NCBI GenBank assembly: GCA_903944755.1
Contig: CAJATB010000063.1
Coordinates: forward strand, 1 to 15,000
DNA from: an uncultured Bacteroidota bacterium
GTDB taxonomy: Bacteria; Bacteroidota; Bacteroidia; Chitinophagales; Chitinophagaceae
Length of the DNA stretch: 15,000 bases
Direction: 5' to 3'
In this document: piece by piece, positions 7,673 through 14,535 of the stretch
How positions within the stretch are numbered: the first letter of the stretch is position 1
How the letters are laid out: every line of letters starts with the position of its first letter
The notes under the pieces: generated by a model
What the model saw: only the letters and a program-made list of their open reading frames with translations
The model's database searches: none
What the model was told of the DNA's origin: nothing
Made by a program: the position numbers and the translations under genes

Positions 7673-7990
7673 ATGACATTTTTTAAAAAAGTAGCTCCTT
7701 ATATCTTTAATCGATACTTTGTCGTGTCATTAGGTTTTGTAATATGGATGTTGTTTTTCGATCAACGAGATTTTTTTCAGCAAAAAGAAAGACGCACTGA
7801 ATTAAATAAGTTAGAAGCTGCTAAAAATTATTATCAAAAAGAAATAGAACAAACCAAAGGGCAGCTTAATAATTTACAAAATAATCCTGCTGCTATTGAA
7901 AAATATGCACGCGAAAGGTACCTGCTGCGTCGGGATGGAGAGGAAGTTTATTTATTTGAAGACACTATGCCTTCAACTGAAAAAAAATGA
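7673..7990 (+). CDS. Septum formation initiator family protein (DivIC/FtsB-like)
   Basis: Small bitopic division protein, expected to sit at the septum with FtsL- and FtsQ-type partners. From the ATG at 7673 it is 105 residues: a short basic cytoplasmic start (MTFFKK), one membrane helix (about 12-29), a Lys/Glu/Gln-rich heptad stretch predicted to form a periplasmic coiled coil (about 36-70), then the family's conserved end EKYARERYLLRRDGEEVYLFE (76-96). Upstream in-frame starts exist at 7646 (ATG) and 7628 (TTG), but they fall inside or before the promoter-like element and would add non-conserved residues. The stop overlaps the nth start (ATGA), indicating coupled translation. Family assignment is strong; whether to name it FtsB or DivIC is open. 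Confidence 0.85.
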   Translation: MTFFKKVAPYIFNRYFVVSLGFVIWMLFFDQRDFFQQKERRTELNKLEAAKNYYQKEIEQTKGQLNNLQNNPAAIEKYARERYLLRRDGEEVYLFEDTMPSTEKK

Positions 7991-8652
7991 CAAAGAAAGA
8001 ACGTTATGAAAAGGTGTTGACCTATTTTAAAAGTCATATGCCTATTGCAGAAACTGAATTATCCTATCAGAATCCATTTGAATTACTAGTGGCTGTTATT
8101 TTATCCGCACAGTGTACAGATAAAAGAGTGAATTTAACTACCCCAGCTATATTTGAAAAGTTCCCCACTCCACAAAAAATGGCTAAGGCTACCTTTGATG
8201 AACTATTCCCATTAGTAAGAAGTATTTCCTATCCTAATAATAAAACAAAGCATCTGATTGGCATGAGTGCTAAGCTTGTTAATGAATTTGGATCAGAAGT
8301 GCCCATGACCATAGAGGCGCTTGTAACCCTTCCTGGTGTTGGCAGAAAAACGGCAAATGTCATTACAAGTGTTGTGGACAATCAGCCTAATATGGCGGTG
8401 GATACGCATGTAAATAGAGTTAGCAAAAGGCTAGGATTAGTGCCATTAACAGCAACTACACCCCTAGCAGTTGAAAAAGTACTTATAAAAAATATACCAA
8501 GGGAATTAGTGCATACGGCACATCATTGGTTAATTCTTCATGGACGCTATACTTGTTTAGCAAGAAATCCGAAATGCGAAAATTGTGGCTTACAAACATT
8601 TTGCAAATTTTTCGAAAAGGAATCTAAAAAGAAACAGAAATACGTAGCATAA
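7987..8652 (+). CDS. nth: Endonuclease III, DNA glycosylase/AP lyase
   Basis: Base-excision repair enzyme removing oxidised pyrimidines and nicking at abasic sites. The helix-hairpin-helix is LPGVGRKTANV (115-125) with catalytic lysine K121; the catalytic aspartate is D139 in AVDTHVNRVSKRLG. The C-terminal [4Fe-4S] cluster has the exact Cys-X6-Cys-X2-Cys-X5-Cys spacing (C190, C197, C200, C206). At 221 residues it is near the usual length, with a basic tail (KESKKKQKYVA). The start ATG overlaps the previous stop by 4 nt. It is convergent with korA, with a hairpin in the 55-nt gap. Confidence 0.97.
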   Translation: MTKKERYEKVLTYFKSHMPIAETELSYQNPFELLVAVILSAQCTDKRVNLTTPAIFEKFPTPQKMAKATFDELFPLVRSISYPNNKTKHLIGMSAKLVNEFGSEVPMTIEALVTLPGVGRKTANVITSVVDNQPNMAVDTHVNRVSKRLGLVPLTATTPLAVEKVLIKNIPRELVHTAHHWLILHGRYTCLARNPKCENCGLQTFCKFFEKESKKKQKYVA

Positions 8653-8681
8653 AAAAAGCATCCTGTTTTTGCAGGATGCTT
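8651..8681 (-). terminator. Intrinsic terminator for korA (leftward)
   Basis: A 10-bp stem AAGCATCCTG / CAGGATGCTT with a 6-nt loop. The + strand A-run at 8651-8657 becomes a U7 tract for transcripts moving left, so this mainly ends korA; the + strand side (AACCTAATT) has no good U-tract for nth. Its left edge overlaps the nth stop codon. Confidence 0.75.
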
Positions 8682-8707
8682 AACCTAATTAAATAGGGTA
8701 GTAAAAT

Positions 8708-10552
8708 TTATAAAAATTGCACAATTGCGTCTGTTAATTCTTGCTTAGTGATAGGGATGCCCATCATTTTATTATAAGCTTTTGCATCTACTAAATATTT
8801 ATCACGGATAATTTTAATTAGCTGACCGTTATTAATTTCTGGAATTAAAATAGTATCAAAATTCTTCAAAATGTCTCCTAAGTTTTTAGGGAAAGGACGC
8901 ATGTACTTAATATGTGCATGGCTTACCGCTTTTCCTTGATTTTGTAAGTCAAGTACAGTACTCTTAATGGTACCATATGTCGAACCCCATCCTAGTACCA
9001 ATACTTTACCTTTCTCTGCGCCACTGTCAATGGTTTGTAAAGGGATATAGTCAGCAATCTTGTCTACTTTTGCTTCACGCATTTTAATCATGAACTGGTG
9101 GTTTTCAGCTTCGTAATTTACATTACCTGTTTCATGTTGTTTCTCTAATCCGCCAATTCTATGTTCTAAACCTGGTGTTCCAGGCACTGCCCAAGGTCTT
9201 GCTAGTTTTTCATTTCGCTTATAAGGCAAGAATTTTTCTTCTCCCTCGTCTAGCTTAGTTTTAAATGCTACTTCTATTTTAGGAAGGTCACTTGCATTAG
9301 GGAATTTCCAAGGTTCAGCACCATTTGCAATATAACCATCGCTTAATAAAATTACAGGCGTCATATGTTGTAATGCAATTCTAACTGCTTCAAAAGCAAC
9401 ATCAAAACAATCACTTGGCGTAGCAGCGGAAATGATAGGGATTGGTGCTTCTCCGTTACGTCCGTAGTAAGCCTGCATTAAATCACTTTGTTCTGTCTTA
9501 GTTGGCAAACCTGTTGAAGGACCACCTCTTTGAATGTTAACTATCACTAAAGGCAATTCTAACATCATTGCTAAACCCATCGCTTCAGTTTTTAAAGCCA
9601 TACCTGGTCCAGAAGTGGTTGTTAAGCCAATTTGTCCCCCGTAGCTCGCGCCAATTGCAGCAGAAATACCTGCAATTTCGTCCTCCGCTTGGAAAGTTCT
9701 AACGCCAAAATTTTTATACTTACTTAACTCATGTAATATATCGGTAGCCGGAGTAATAGGGTAAGAACCTAAGAAAATAGGAAGGCCACTTTTTTGTGAA
9801 GCAGCAACTAAACCCATTGACAATGCTTGGTTACCCATAATACTTCTGTAAGTACCAGGCTCCATTTTTGATTTTTCAACCTTGAAACGTGCGCTGAAAA
9901 GTTCAGCAGTTTCTCCAAAATAATAACCTGCTTTTAATACAGCAACGTTACTATTAAAAATCAATTCTTTTTTGCCAAATTTTTCTTTCAAGAATGCAAG
10001 GGTACTGTCTAAGTCTCGGTTGTAAATCCAATAAATAACACCCAATACAAACATATTTTTTGCACGGTCTCTTTCTTTATTACCTAATTCTGGAAAGTCT
10101 TTTAATGCTTCGCGTGTTAATTTAGTAATATCAATTTTTGTTAATTCGTATCCGTCTAAACTGCCGTCCTCTAAAGGGTTAACGCCGTCTGGATAATTTG
10201 CTAGGCGTAAATTTTTTGTATCAAAACCATCTATGTTTGCAATAATTTTTCCGCCTTTTTTTAGGCCCTTTAAATTCACTTTTAATGCAGCGGCATTCAT
10301 AGCAACAAGCACATCACAAATATCGCCTGGTGTATATACGGAGTTTGAACTAAAGTGAAGTTGAAACCCACTTACACCTGGTAAAGTTCCTATCGGGGCT
10401 CTAATTTCAGCAGGGAAATCTGGGAAAGTAGCAATGTCTATTCCTAGGATTGCGGTATTGTTTGTAAACTGTTGTCCGGTTAACTGCATTCCATCCCCAC
10501 TGTCACCTGCAAATTTGATTACTACATCTTGTAAAACAACTTCATTCTGCAT
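8708..10552 (-). CDS. korA: 2-oxoacid:acceptor (ferredoxin) oxidoreductase, fused gamma-alpha subunit
   Basis: Subunit of a cytoplasmic CoA-dependent 2-oxoacid (probably 2-oxoglutarate) oxidoreductase that passes electrons to ferredoxin or a similar carrier. At 614 residues it is the fused form: a gamma domain at about 8-200 (VIKFAGDSGDGMQLTGQQFT, FPDFPAEIRAPIGTLPGVSGF), then the pyrimidine-binding alpha domain from about 238 with GSYPITPATDILHELS (262-277), FQAEDEIAGISAAIGASYGG (287-306), TTSGPGMALKTEAMGLA and QRGGPSTGLPTKTEQSD (341-357), and a C-terminal transketolase-like domain ending near 610. The TPP-diphosphate-binding beta subunit (KorB), usually the next gene downstream, is absent: the gene ends at a terminator and faces nth. 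A TACCTTTG element lies just before the start. Oxoglutarate specificity is inferred from the family; the fused architecture is certain. Confidence 0.93.
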   Translation of the reverse strand: MQNEVVLQDVVIKFAGDSGDGMQLTGQQFTNNTAILGIDIATFPDFPAEIRAPIGTLPGVSGFQLHFSSNSVYTPGDICDVLVAMNAAALKVNLKGLKKGGKIIANIDGFDTKNLRLANYPDGVNPLEDGSLDGYELTKIDITKLTREALKDFPELGNKERDRAKNMFVLGVIYWIYNRDLDSTLAFLKEKFGKKELIFNSNVAVLKAGYYFGETAELFSARFKVEKSKMEPGTYRSIMGNQALSMGLVAASQKSGLPIFLGSYPITPATDILHELSKYKNFGVRTFQAEDEIAGISAAIGASYGGQIGLTTTSGPGMALKTEAMGLAMMLELPLVIVNIQRGGPSTGLPTKTEQSDLMQAYYGRNGEAPIPIISAATPSDCFDVAFEAVRIALQHMTPVILLSDGYIANGAEPWKFPNASDLPKIEVAFKTKLDEGEEKFLPYKRNEKLARPWAVPGTPGLEHRIGGLEKQHETGNVNYEAENHQFMIKMREAKVDKIADYIPLQTIDSGAEKGKVLVLGWGSTYGTIKSTVLDLQNQGKAVSHAHIKYMRPFPKNLGDILKNFDTILIPEINNGQLIKIIRDKYLVDAKAYNKMMGIPITKQELTDAIVQFL

Positions 10553-10570
10553 AGAGTTAAAATTAGACTA

Positions 10571-10578
10571 CAAAGGTA
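10571..10578 (-). promoter_or_regulatory. Candidate -7 promoter element for korA
   Basis: Reads TACCTTTG on the minus strand, a full match to TAnnTTTG, 18 nt before the korA start codon. No convincing TTTG lies at the expected -33 position. It is in the 56-nt gap shared with the divergent deacetylase gene. Confidence 0.35.
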
Positions 10579-10608
10579 CTAAGCCATAGGGCTAATTGCT
10601 TAATTTTT

Positions 10609-11436
10609 ATGCTTTTTTTTATACAATTCTTATCTACCTTCGCGGCTCAACTCATTGGAGCAATGGCTATTACACCTTTTTTTTACATATTGGCTCAGCT
10701 TTTCATACAATTCACTCCTGCAACTGTGTCAATGAAGCCGGCTGTTCCAACTTATGATAGTTTAGCAAAACACATTTATTTAAGTTTCGACGACGGGCCT
10801 TTGCCAGGTACTGGTAATTGTATTGACATTTGTTTGAACGAGCATATCCCTGTTACTTTTTTTGAAATAGGATTGCACAAATCTAGAAGTAAACATGGCC
10901 AGAAGCTATACCAACGAATACTTTCCAATAAAAGCCTATTTGCTTTATGCAACCATAGTTTTTCTCATGCTTATAATAAGTATTCGGACTATTACAATAA
11001 TCCTGATTCAGCTTTAGCTGATTTTTTAAAAGCAAAAGATATTTTGCAGCCGGACAACAATATTACCCGTTTGCCTGGCAATAACGGTTGGTCCACCAGG
11101 TTTATAAAAAAATCAAGTGGTTTAGTGAGGCCTTTGGTTAGAAAACTAGATAGTGCAGGATTTAATTTAGTTGGATGGGACTTACAATGGCATTTTAACG
11201 AATTTGGTAGGCCAATTCAGACTCCGGAAGTTATGTTTGCTTTAGTGGATAGCTTGCTAAGCTATAATAAAACAAAGACTAAGAATCACTTAGTCATTCT
11301 AATGCACGACCCTATGTTCAGGAGGCCTTCCGACTCTTTAAAATTGGTGCAGTTTATTAGACTTTTGAAGTCAAATCCAGCCTATAAATTCGAAAAATTG
11401 ACTTCTTATCCAGGACTAAAGGAAGCGAGGTATTAA
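10609..11436 (+). CDS. Polysaccharide deacetylase family protein (NodB domain), membrane-anchored or secreted
   Basis: Predicted metal-dependent de-N-acetylase of cell-surface carbohydrate (carbohydrate esterase 4 type). Motifs in order: YLSFDDGP (57-64; catalytic D61 and metal-binding D62), NHSFSH (115-120; metal-binding H116 and H120), RLPGNNGW (154-161), GWDLQW (189-194) and LVILMHDP (228-235; H233). The N-terminal ~37 residues are strongly hydrophobic, fitting a signal anchor that places the catalytic domain in the periplasm. Start is uncertain: ATG at 10609 gives the anchor; in-frame ATGs at 10663 and 10732 would shorten or remove it. The gene begins 56 nt from divergent korA and stands alone. 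The third motif has a Gly-Asn in place of the more common Tyr/Gly arrangement. Substrate (chitin, peptidoglycan, exopolysaccharide) cannot be told. Confidence 0.87.
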   Translation: MLFFIQFLSTFAAQLIGAMAITPFFYILAQLFIQFTPATVSMKPAVPTYDSLAKHIYLSFDDGPLPGTGNCIDICLNEHIPVTFFEIGLHKSRSKHGQKLYQRILSNKSLFALCNHSFSHAYNKYSDYYNNPDSALADFLKAKDILQPDNNITRLPGNNGWSTRFIKKSSGLVRPLVRKLDSAGFNLVGWDLQWHFNEFGRPIQTPEVMFALVDSLLSYNKTKTKNHLVILMHDPMFRRPSDSLKLVQFIRLLKSNPAYKFEKLTSYPGLKEARY

Positions 11437-11469
11437 CCATTTTTTAAGTTTTTACTTCTAACTATTTCT

Positions 11470-11477
11470 TATCTTTG
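11470..11477 (+). promoter_or_regulatory. Candidate -7 promoter element for the BI-1/YccA gene
   Basis: TATCTTTG, a full match to TAnnTTTG, ends 25 nt before the start codon. The region 17-23 nt upstream is T-rich (AAGTTTTTAC) but lacks a clean TTTG. The A-rich leader between it and the ATG is typical of Bacteroidota mRNAs. Confidence 0.4.
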
Positions 11478-11502
11478 TATTTGAAAAAAATATATATAAA
11501 CT

Positions 11503-12270
11503 ATGTCAGCTTTTAAAACAGGTAATCCTACGCTTACTGAAAAAATATTTGACAAAAGCTTGCACGAAAATGCAAAGGCTTTTGGGGTAATGAGTATCCG
11601 CGGCACACTTAATAAATTTGGATTTTTATTGTTAATGGTAATGGCGTCTGCAATGTATGTATGGAATTTGCACGAAGAAGGTAATGTTGCAACTGCAAAC
11701 ACCTATATGATTGGTGGTGCAATTGGAGGCTTTGTTTTGGCATTGGTAATGATGTTCAAGCCTAATTGGGCTGGTTATATAGCGCCCGCTTATGGTATTT
11801 TAGAAGGTTTGTTTATTGGAGGAATTAGTGCATTTTTTAATGAAATGTTTGCGAAGTCATATCCTAATTTAATTTTGCATGCAGTTGGTTTAACTATGGG
11901 TGTTGCATTAGCCATGTTCCTTTTGTATAGCTTTAGGATTATTAATGTGACTGATCGTTTACGTTCAATTGTAATGTCAGCAACAATGGGCATTGGTTTA
12001 TTCTACTTAATTGTATGGGTTTTGAGCCTTTTTGGAGTAGACATGGGTTTCGCATTTGATAGTTCTCCATTAAGCATTGGAATTAGTTTATTCATTGTAG
12101 GTATTGCTTCTTTCAATTTATTGTTGGATTTTGACTCCATTGAAAAAGCTGCGGAGATGGGTGCACCAAAGTACATGGAATGGTATGGTGCATTTGGTTT
12201 ATTGGTAACCTTGGTATGGTTATACTTAGAAATATTAAAGCTATTAAGCAAATTGAACTCTAGGGACTAG
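11503..12270 (+). CDS. Bax inhibitor-1/YccA family membrane protein
   Basis: A 255-residue polytopic inner-membrane protein of the TMBIM/BI-1 superfamily; bacterial members such as YetJ act as pH-sensitive calcium leak channels, but the role here is unknown. Visible: a polar cytoplasmic N-terminus (1-35), then about seven hydrophobic segments (roughly 36-55, 66-86, 90-112, 123-143, 155-178, 187-209, 227-248). Characteristic stretches are PAYGILEGLFIGGIS (95-109), the acidic LLLDFDSIE (206-214), in the region of the conserved aspartates that gate YetJ, and YMEWYGAFGLLVTLVWLYLE (224-243). It is the Bacteroidota form with a longer N-terminus than YetJ. It stands alone, with a promoter-like element in front and a terminator behind. 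Confidence 0.92.
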   Translation: MSAFKTGNPTLTEKIFDKSLHENAKAFGVMSIRGTLNKFGFLLLMVMASAMYVWNLHEEGNVATANTYMIGGAIGGFVLALVMMFKPNWAGYIAPAYGILEGLFIGGISAFFNEMFAKSYPNLILHAVGLTMGVALAMFLLYSFRIINVTDRLRSIVMSATMGIGLFYLIVWVLSLFGVDMGFAFDSSPLSIGISLFIVGIASFNLLLDFDSIEKAAEMGAPKYMEWYGAFGLLVTLVWLYLEILKLLSKLNSRD

Positions 12271-12302
12271 CACTAGTTTCAATTTAAGTTATTATACTAA
12301 TT

Positions 12303-12334
12303 AAGCCCGCTTTTTTAAAGGCGGGCTTTTTATT
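12303..12334 (+). terminator. Intrinsic terminator after the BI-1/YccA gene
   Basis: Stem AAGCCCGC / GCGGGCTT (12303-12310 / 12321-12328) extended by weaker T-A/G pairs, followed by TTTATTTAT. It lies 32 nt after the stop. Confidence 0.85.
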
Positions 12335-12394
12335 TATAATGTGGGCTTCTTTAATTTTATAGGGATTGTTACTTATCTGTACTGATAAATATGG

Positions 12395-12402
12395 TAAATT
12401 TG
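12395..12402 (+). promoter_or_regulatory. Candidate -7 promoter element for the E1 gene
   Basis: TAAATTTG matches TAnnTTTG. A transcript from here would have a leader of about 48 nt. The nearest upstream TTG (12366-12368) is at a longer than usual spacing, so only the -7 element is supported. The rest of the 186-nt intergenic stretch (12271-12456) holds the terminator above and the palindrome next to the start codon. Confidence 0.35.
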
Positions 12403-12438
12403 AGGAGCTTAGCTTTAATTAGAAACCTAGTTAGTTAG

Positions 12439-12455
12439 GCACATAAATATTGTGC
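12439..12455 (+). promoter_or_regulatory. Palindrome abutting the E1 start codon
   Basis: GCACA-N7-TGTGC ends one base before the ATG at 12457. As DNA it could be a repressor site; as RNA a small hairpin would cover the ribosome landing area. The arms are only 5 bp, so function is speculative. Confidence 0.2.
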
Positions 12456-12456
12456 A

Positions 12457-14448
12457 ATGGAATATAACCGTGGGAATTTAGACAACCAGCAACTTATTCA
12501 TTTTTATCGTTCACTCATGTGGCCAAGGATGATTGAAGAAAAAATGTTGGTATTGCTTCGCCAAGGAAAAATAAGCAAATGGTTTAGTGGAATTGGACAA
12601 GAAGCCATTGCTGTTGGTGCAACATTGGCGATGGAGTCGAATGAATGGATTATGCCTTTGCATAGGAACCTAGGTGTTTTTACTGCGAGGGAGATGTCCT
12701 TAACTGCCTTATTTAAACAGTGGCAAGGCGACAGAACAGGTTTTAGTAAAGCAAGAGAAAGAAGTTTTCATTTTGGTAGTAAAGCACATCATGTGTGTGG
12801 AATGATATCTCATTTAGGACCGCAGTTAGCCATTGCCGACGGTGTCGCACTTGCTTATCAACAACGTGGACAACTTAAAGCAGCATTGGCTTTTACAGGA
12901 GATGGAGGAACAAGCGAAGGTGATTTTCATGAGGCACTAAATGTAGCTTCAGTTTGGAATTTGCCAGTAATTTTTATCATTGAAAATAATGGGTACGGAT
13001 TAAGTACACCTACAAATGAGCAATTTAAGTGTGAGCATTTAGTGGATCGTGCAAAAGGGTATGGAATGGAAGGGATAAGAATTGATGGCAATAATATTTT
13101 AGAAGTCTATGAGACAGTGAAGGGTGTTAGGGAGTATTGTATCAACCATCAACGCCCTTATTTAATTGAATGTGATACATTCAGAATGCGCGGTCATGAA
13201 GAAGCCAGTGGTATTAAATACGTGCCAAAAGAATTAATAGAAACTTGGTCAAAAAAAGATCCTATTAAAAACTACGAACAATTTTTAGTAGCGGAAAAGG
13301 TTTTAACAGAAATGCAAATTGCGGATATTAGAAATGAATTTAAGGATAGTATTGATCGACAATTAGTTGAAGCAATGCAGGAGGACCCTTTTACGCCTGC
13401 CATTGAAGATGAACTAGTGGACGTATTTGCGCCGGTTCCATTAAATGATATTCCTGAATTGACATCCTTAGAGACACCAACTATTCATAACAAACGGTTA
13501 ATTGAATCTATTAGTGAGGCCTTGAAACAGTCTATGCGTAAATATCCGGAAATGATTATTATGGGTCAGGATATTGCAGAATATGGGGGTGCCTTTAAAA
13601 TGACAGAAGGGTTTGTGGCAGAATTTGGGAAACAAAGAATTCGTAATACCCCTATTTGTGAAAGTGCAATAGTTGGCGCTGCATTAGGGTTGAGTATGGA
13701 AGGGATAAAATCAGTAATGGAAATGCAATTTGCAGATTTTGTTACTGTTGCATTTAACCAAATTGTAAATAACCTTGCAAAAATTCATTATCGATGGGGT
13801 CAAAATGCCGACGTGGTAATAAGAATGCCAACCGGTGCTGGTGTTGGTGCGGGTCCTTTTCATTCTCAGTCAAATGAGGCTTGGTTTACGCATGTGCCAG
13901 GGCTAAAAGTGGTATATCCTTCTAGTGCGGCAGACGCGAAAGGATTAATGATTGCTGCATTGGCCGATCCAAATCCAGTATTGTATTTTGAACATAAGGC
14001 AATGTACAGAAGTATTGAAGGCGAAGTTCCTGATGAATATTATCAAGTGCCTATTGGCAAAGCTGCTTTTATTAGTAGGGGTACCGATGCTACTATTATT
14101 ACTTATGGCATGGGGGTTCATTGGGCTAAAAAATATCAATCGGAAAATACCAATACTAGCGTGACTATTTTAGATTTGAGAACTTTGTCGCCATTGGACT
14201 ATGATTCAATAAAGGAAGCAGTAGTTGAAACGGGTAAGGTATTAATATTGCACGAGGATAACCTTACAGGTGGAATTGGCGGAGAAATTGCTGCTTGGTT
14301 GGGGGAACATTGCTTCGAAAATTTAGATGCGCCCATTATGCGTTGTGCGTCATTGGATACGCCCATCCCCTTTAATATTAGTTTAGAAAAACAATACTTA
14401 GCCAATAGCAGATTACAGGAGACCATGCAAAAACTATTAAACTACTAG
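12457..14448 (+). CDS. Thiamine-dependent 2-oxoacid dehydrogenase E1, fused alpha and beta subunits
   Basis: E1 component of a pyruvate or branched-chain 2-oxoacid dehydrogenase complex, decarboxylating the oxoacid on thiamine diphosphate and passing the acyl group to lipoyl E2. The 663 residues contain both subunits: alpha at about 12-310 with GIGQEA (45-50), the TPP motif GDGGTSEGD through IIENN (148-178) and FRMRGHEEASG (242-252); beta at about 345-663 with MGQDIAEYGGAFK (369-381), catalytic-type glutamate E402 in CESAIVGAALGLS, MQFADF (423-428), GPFHSQSNEAWF (466-477) and PGLKVVYPS (481-489). A variable linker (about 311-344) joins them. Fused E1 of this length is common in Bacteroidota, where it is usually annotated as branched-chain oxoacid or generic E1. 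E2 and E3 genes are not in the window, and the gene looks monocistronic. Confidence 0.92.
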   Translation: MEYNRGNLDNQQLIHFYRSLMWPRMIEEKMLVLLRQGKISKWFSGIGQEAIAVGATLAMESNEWIMPLHRNLGVFTAREMSLTALFKQWQGDRTGFSKARERSFHFGSKAHHVCGMISHLGPQLAIADGVALAYQQRGQLKAALAFTGDGGTSEGDFHEALNVASVWNLPVIFIIENNGYGLSTPTNEQFKCEHLVDRAKGYGMEGIRIDGNNILEVYETVKGVREYCINHQRPYLIECDTFRMRGHEEASGIKYVPKELIETWSKKDPIKNYEQFLVAEKVLTEMQIADIRNEFKDSIDRQLVEAMQEDPFTPAIEDELVDVFAPVPLNDIPELTSLETPTIHNKRLIESISEALKQSMRKYPEMIIMGQDIAEYGGAFKMTEGFVAEFGKQRIRNTPICESAIVGAALGLSMEGIKSVMEMQFADFVTVAFNQIVNNLAKIHYRWGQNADVVIRMPTGAGVGAGPFHSQSNEAWFTHVPGLKVVYPSSAADAKGLMIAALADPNPVLYFEHKAMYRSIEGEVPDEYYQVPIGKAAFISRGTDATIITYGMGVHWAKKYQSENTNTSVTILDLRTLSPLDYDSIKEAVVETGKVLILHEDNLTGGIGGEIAAWLGEHCFENLDAPIMRCASLDTPIPFNISLEKQYLANSRLQETMQKLLNY

Positions 14449-14491
14449 CTAAAAAAGTCCCTTAATTTTTTTTAAATAAATCATAAGAAGT

Positions 14492-14535
14492 AGAATAAAC
14501 AATCCGTTAAATTTTTAATTAGGGTTGTTTATTCT
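14492..14535. repeat. Inverted repeat between convergent E1 and dipeptidase genes
   Basis: AGAATAAACAA (14492-14502) and TTGTTTATTCT (14525-14535) form an 11-bp perfect stem, extendable by a T-G and two C-G pairs, with a 16-nt AT-rich loop. The right arm lies in the last codons of the dipeptidase gene. No U-tract follows on either strand, so it is at best a weak or Rho-assisted terminator or an mRNA 3'-end stabiliser. Confidence 0.4.

Noticed and set aside
13952..14164. A 70-codon open frame on the + strand inside the E1 gene
   Set aside because: It lies wholly within the conserved E1 beta domain in another frame, and its translation has no recognisable features.
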